A stretch of DNA of 64,000 nt, from contig CAMNSD010000016.1 of NCBI GenBank assembly GCA_946554445.1, positions 1-64,000 of the forward strand, read 5' to 3'. The stretch comes from an uncultured Lachnospiraceae bacterium. Lineage in GTDB: Bacteria; Bacillota; Clostridia; Lachnospirales; Lachnospiraceae. Shown piece after piece: positions 60,911-64,000 of the stretch. Each line of letters begins with the position of its first letter. The stretch's first letter is position 1. The notes under the pieces were generated by a model. It saw nothing but the letters and a program-made list of their open reading frames with translations, searched no databases and was not told where the DNA came from. A program made the position numbers and the translations under genes.

Positions 60911-61402
60911 TTACTTTTTACGCTCATATTTCACAAACTGATAAGGAATATCAAAATAAGTCTGCTCTTCACTATCCGCTGTAATTTCCCACTCCTCATC
61001 CTGATCCAAATTCGGGAAGTAGGCATCCGCCTCATACTCATGATCAATCTTAGTCACATGAATCACATCACAGTAGGGAAGCATCATGCGATAGACACTC
61101 TCTCCCCCGATAATATAGATATCTTCCTGCAGATACTTCTCCAACTCCTGCAGAAGTTCCTCCTTGCTGTGCACGATAACGGCGCCCTTCACCTTATAAT
61201 CCGGATTCTTGGATAAAATGATATTCGTCCGGTTTGCCAGCGGCATTCCCTGAGGGAACGTCTCCAGCGTCTTTCTGCCAAGCACCACTACCTTGCCCAT
61301 GGTTTCCCGTCTGAAATTCTTATGATCCGCAGGAATACTCACCAACAGGCTGTTCTTGCAGCCAATCGCCCAGTTGTTATCCACCGCTACAATTCCGTTC
61401 AT
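60911..61402 (-). CDS. folA: Dihydrofolate reductase
   Basis: 163 residues. MNGIVAVDNNWAIGCKNSLL, VLGRKTLETFP, NIILSKNP and YIIGGESVYRMMLPYCD are the expected strands and NADPH-binding loops. It regenerates tetrahydrofolate used by the ThyA product encoded just upstream (36-base gap). The usual acidic substrate residue appears as ADHKNFRR (Asp). Normal length. Confidence 0.95.
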   Translation of the reverse strand: MNGIVAVDNNWAIGCKNSLLVSIPADHKNFRRETMGKVVVLGRKTLETFPQGMPLANRTNIILSKNPDYKVKGAVIVHSKEELLQELEKYLQEDIYIIGGESVYRMMLPYCDVIHVTKIDHEYEADAYFPNLDQDEEWEITADSEEQTYFDIPYQFVKYERKK

Positions 61403-61438
61403 ATTTCTCTCCCTGTCAAACTGTTATCATCTGCCGCG

Positions 61439-62287
61439 CTAAATAGCCACCGGAATATTCTCAACCTGCGGCCCTGCTGTATAATTCTCTACTTTCACAT
61501 CATTTCTGGTAAACTGATAAAAGTCCCTGATCTCCGGATTCAGCCAGAACGAAGGTGCATCATAGACCGGCCGCTCGATCAACTCCCTGATGATGGGAAT
61601 GTGCCTGTCATAGATGTGCGCATCCGCAATCACATGCACAAGTTCCCCCACCTCCATATTGCAGACCTGTGCCAGCATATGCAAAAGCACCGCGTACTGC
61701 ACCACATTCCAGTTGTTAGCCGTCAACACATCCTGGGACCTCTGATTCAATATCCCATTGAGCGTCAATTTCTCATGCCCCTTTTTCTGTGTCACATTAA
61801 AAGTCATACTGTAAGCACAAGGATACAGATTCATCTCATGAAGATCCTGGTGTACATAGATATTGGTCATGATCCGGCGGCTAAAGGGGTTATTCTTCAG
61901 ATCATAAATCACCCGGTCCACCTGATCCATCATGCCTTCTTTATATTGATGCTTCACCCCCATCTGATAACCGTATGCCTTGCCGATGGAACCGTCCTCG
62001 TCCGCCCAGGCATCCCAGATATGGCTGTGAAGGTCGTTGATATTGTTGGATTTCTGCTGCCAGATCCAGAGCATCTCATCCGTGGCGCTCTTAAGCGCCG
62101 TTTTGCGAAGCGTCATGATTGGAAACTCTTTCGACAGATCATAACGGTTCACCACCCCGAACAATTTCACCGTATAAGCGCTTTCTCCGTCCGGCCAGTG
62201 GGGCCTTACTTTCTCCCCTTCCGTGCTGGTCCCATTCTCCAGAATGTTCCTGCACATATTGATAAAAATCTGATCTGCCGCGCTCAT
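61439..62287 (-). CDS. thyA: Thymidylate synthase, divergent ThyA
   Basis: 282 residues. It methylates dUMP with methylene-THF. The catalytic Cys is in NLYPCAYSMTFNV, followed by LNQRSQDV (phosphate Arg and Asp) and HIYDRHIPI. Compared with the canonical PPCH and LGLPFN motifs, the His after Cys is Ala and the folate loop is TANNWN, so this is a distinct clade of the family. The N-terminus lacks the usual Arg motif context but has RYDLSKEFPIMTLRKT. It lies between the MBL gene and folA. Confidence 0.93.
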   Translation of the reverse strand: MSAADQIFINMCRNILENGTSTEGEKVRPHWPDGESAYTVKLFGVVNRYDLSKEFPIMTLRKTALKSATDEMLWIWQQKSNNINDLHSHIWDAWADEDGSIGKAYGYQMGVKHQYKEGMMDQVDRVIYDLKNNPFSRRIMTNIYVHQDLHEMNLYPCAYSMTFNVTQKKGHEKLTLNGILNQRSQDVLTANNWNVVQYAVLLHMLAQVCNMEVGELVHVIADAHIYDRHIPIIRELIERPVYDAPSFWLNPEIRDFYQFTRNDVKVENYTAGPQVENIPVAI

Positions 62288-62321
62288 GTTCCCTCCATTC
62301 CTATCCTATCATCCTTTATGA

Positions 62322-63920
62322 TCATATATCCCACTTATCGCATAACGAATTGATCTGATCCGCAAACCGCGCCAGATCCTTATTCGCGCCGCCCTCATTC
62401 TTATGGATAATTGCCATAAGACGCTGGCCACTGGCAAGAAGTCTCGCAAAGACGCTGGAAATTCCATGAACTTTCTTCTTCACCGCCACAGGCTCTGCCT
62501 CGTAGATAAACTCGCCGCTTATCAGATCGAATCTGGTGCCGCTGTAAGGTGCGTAGGCATCCATCTTATGCTCCACTTTCAGACATTCGGTAAAGAGCAT
62601 GGACACACTGTCCTCGCCATGTACCACAAACACCTTCTTAGGCTTTTCCTGAAATCCCTTGATCCAGCGTAAGAGTCCATTCTTATCCGCATGGCCGCTC
62701 ATGCCCACCAGTTTCTTTATTTCCGCTCTGATCTCAATCTGCTCACCAAACAGCTTCACTTCCTTGACGCCCTCAACGATTGCCCTGCCGAGGGTTCCCA
62801 TGGCCTGGTATCCCACAAAGAGGATGGTACACTCCGGCCGCCACAGATTATGTTTTAAATGATGCCTGATACGTCCCGCCTCACACATGCCGGAAGCGGA
62901 TATGATAACTTTCGGGGTATTTTCAAAGTTGATCGCCTTGGACTCATCACTGGTGATGGCAAGCCTCAGTCCCGGAAACGCGATAGGATTGATTCCCTGC
63001 CTGACCAAAGCCATAGCCTCCTCGTCAAAACAATCCTCCTCATTTTTCTGGAAAATCCCAGTCGCCTCCACTGCAAGCGGACTGTCCACATAGACTGGAA
63101 ATGCTTCGTGTCCTTTTACCAGCCCGCCGGCCTTGATCTGTCTTAAGAAATATAAAAGTTCCTGCGTCCTGCCCACCGCAAAGGAGGGAATCACCACATT
63201 GCCTCCCCTGTCAAAAGTGGTCTGCAGTATCTTTGTCAGTTCTCCTATGTAATCGACTTTCTCCTCCGCATGAAGCCTGTCGCCGTAAGTAGATTCCATG
63301 ACCACATAATCTGCAGTCTCCGTATTCTTTGGCTCCTTGATCAACGGATGGTCGCTGTTGCCGATGTCGCCGGAAAACACGAGTTTTCTGGTTACGTCAT
63401 TCTCTGTGGCCCACACCTCGATACTGGAAGAGCCCAAAAGATGTCCGATATCCGTGAACCGGATCCTGACACCCTCACAGACATCCACGTCACTCTCATA
63501 ATCGCAGGGGACCAAACGCCTGATCGCCCCGTCGGCGTCCTCCATCGTGAAAAGCGGTTCTACCAGTTCATTCTCCGCGCTTCTCTTAGCCTTGCGATTC
63601 TTCCACTCCGCCTCCTGCATATGGATATGCGCACAGTCTCGCAGCATGATACTGCACAAGTCGCAGGTAGCTTCCGTGGCATAGATGCTGCCCCGGAATC
63701 CTCTGGCATACAGAAGCGGCAACAATCCGGAGTGATCGATATGGGCATGTGTCAAAAACACATAATCTATCAGCGTCGCATCCACCGGCAGTTCACAGTT
63801 CTCAAATACCTTGACGCCCTGTTCCATACCGTAGTCTATCAGAATATTCTTTTCTCCTACTTGCAGATAATGGCAGCTGCCAGTCACCTCATGATCGGCT
63901 CCTATGAACATTAATTCCAT
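62322..63920 (-). CDS. MBL-fold / beta-CASP hydrolase
   Basis: 532 residues from the ATG at 63920, after AGGAGGTGACGAT. Metal motif THAHIDHSGLLP, further His/Asp in FTDIGHLLGSSS and FSGDIGN, beta-CASP motifs ESTYGDRLH, VGYQAMGTLGRAI and MSGHADKNGLLRWI. This set is typical of the RNA-processing MBL exonuclease/CPSF-like family rather than RNase J. The C-terminal ~80 residues are an extra helical tail. It heads the operon with thyA, folA and the hybrid kinase. Confidence 0.9.
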   Translation of the reverse strand: MELMFIGADHEVTGSCHYLQVGEKNILIDYGMEQGVKVFENCELPVDATLIDYVFLTHAHIDHSGLLPLLYARGFRGSIYATEATCDLCSIMLRDCAHIHMQEAEWKNRKAKRSAENELVEPLFTMEDADGAIRRLVPCDYESDVDVCEGVRIRFTDIGHLLGSSSIEVWATENDVTRKLVFSGDIGNSDHPLIKEPKNTETADYVVMESTYGDRLHAEEKVDYIGELTKILQTTFDRGGNVVIPSFAVGRTQELLYFLRQIKAGGLVKGHEAFPVYVDSPLAVEATGIFQKNEEDCFDEEAMALVRQGINPIAFPGLRLAITSDESKAINFENTPKVIISASGMCEAGRIRHHLKHNLWRPECTILFVGYQAMGTLGRAIVEGVKEVKLFGEQIEIRAEIKKLVGMSGHADKNGLLRWIKGFQEKPKKVFVVHGEDSVSMLFTECLKVEHKMDAYAPYSGTRFDLISGEFIYEAEPVAVKKKVHGISSVFARLLASGQRLMAIIHKNEGGANKDLARFADQINSLCDKWDI

Positions 63921-63944
63921 ATCGTCACCTCCTAAATTATACTT

Positions 63945-63973
63945 ATTATACCGTTTTTTATATCTGAATACAA
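63945..63973 (-). promoter_or_regulatory. Promoter of the MBL-thyA-folA-kinase operon
   Basis: TTGTAT (63968-63973) and TATAAT (63945-63950), spacer 17, 25 bases before the MBL start. Confidence 0.75.
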
Positions 63974-64000
63974 GTCTCACGAAAGCATCCGAATGAAGAT

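Overview
The window looks like chromosome of a low-GC Gram-positive anaerobe of the Clostridia, most likely a Lachnospiraceae. The grounds are strong GGAGG ribosome sites, an infC gene starting with ATT behind an L20-type leader, a thrS T-box, a CIRCE element, DUF1540 and SpoIID-like proteins, a Hol_Tox-type toxin, and a 1188-codon gene next to an ASKHA-fold gene of a kind I recall from this family. Most genes run on the minus strand and are housekeeping; accessory pieces are interspersed.

Layout. 0-3.1 kb: three secreted proteins, one cut by the window edge, two sharing a C-terminal module. 3.2-9.5 kb: signalling block with a MerR regulator, a membrane chemoreceptor, an AgrA/AgrC-like pair, a lone tRNA-Pro(AGG) and a c-di-GMP phosphodiesterase; a 60-bp motif occurs twice here. 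9.5-19.7 kb: thioesterase, PepD, infC-rpmI-rplT with attenuator leader, small surface and cysteine-rich proteins, and a T-box operon ending in thrS plus a membrane glycosyltransferase. 19.7-22.5 kb: a type I toxin-antitoxin locus, a SEC-C gene, and an AT-rich HigBA-like module between two copies of a hairpin repeat. 22.5-34.6 kb: GH2 beta-mannosidase, PdxST, tandem acyltransferases, TcdA, HAD hydrolase, LysR regulator, CPBP protease and PurA. 34.7-44.3 kb: RarA, ArsR regulator, bactofilin with a degenerate LytM partner, a metal P-type ATPase, two unclassified structured RNAs, a CDF transporter, and purF-purB. 44.3-51.5 kb: four-gene cluster of unknown function (large repeat protein, Hsp70/actin-like ATPase, helical-repeat protein, membrane coiled coil). 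51.7-63.9 kb: SpoIID-like protein, HtpG, PrsA-like foldase, PHP protein, IlvE, and an operon of MBL/beta-CASP protein, ThyA, DHFR and a soluble hybrid kinase.

The most interesting items are the 44.3-51.5 kb cluster, the two RNAs at 39.85-40.21 kb, a 10-mer (GTTTACATAA) found 13 times on the two strands, homopolymer tracts at three surface or glycan genes that look like contingency loci, and the antisense-controlled holin-like toxin that shares its control region with the thrS T-box promoter. All identifications come from reading the sequence and from memory of protein families; no database search was run.
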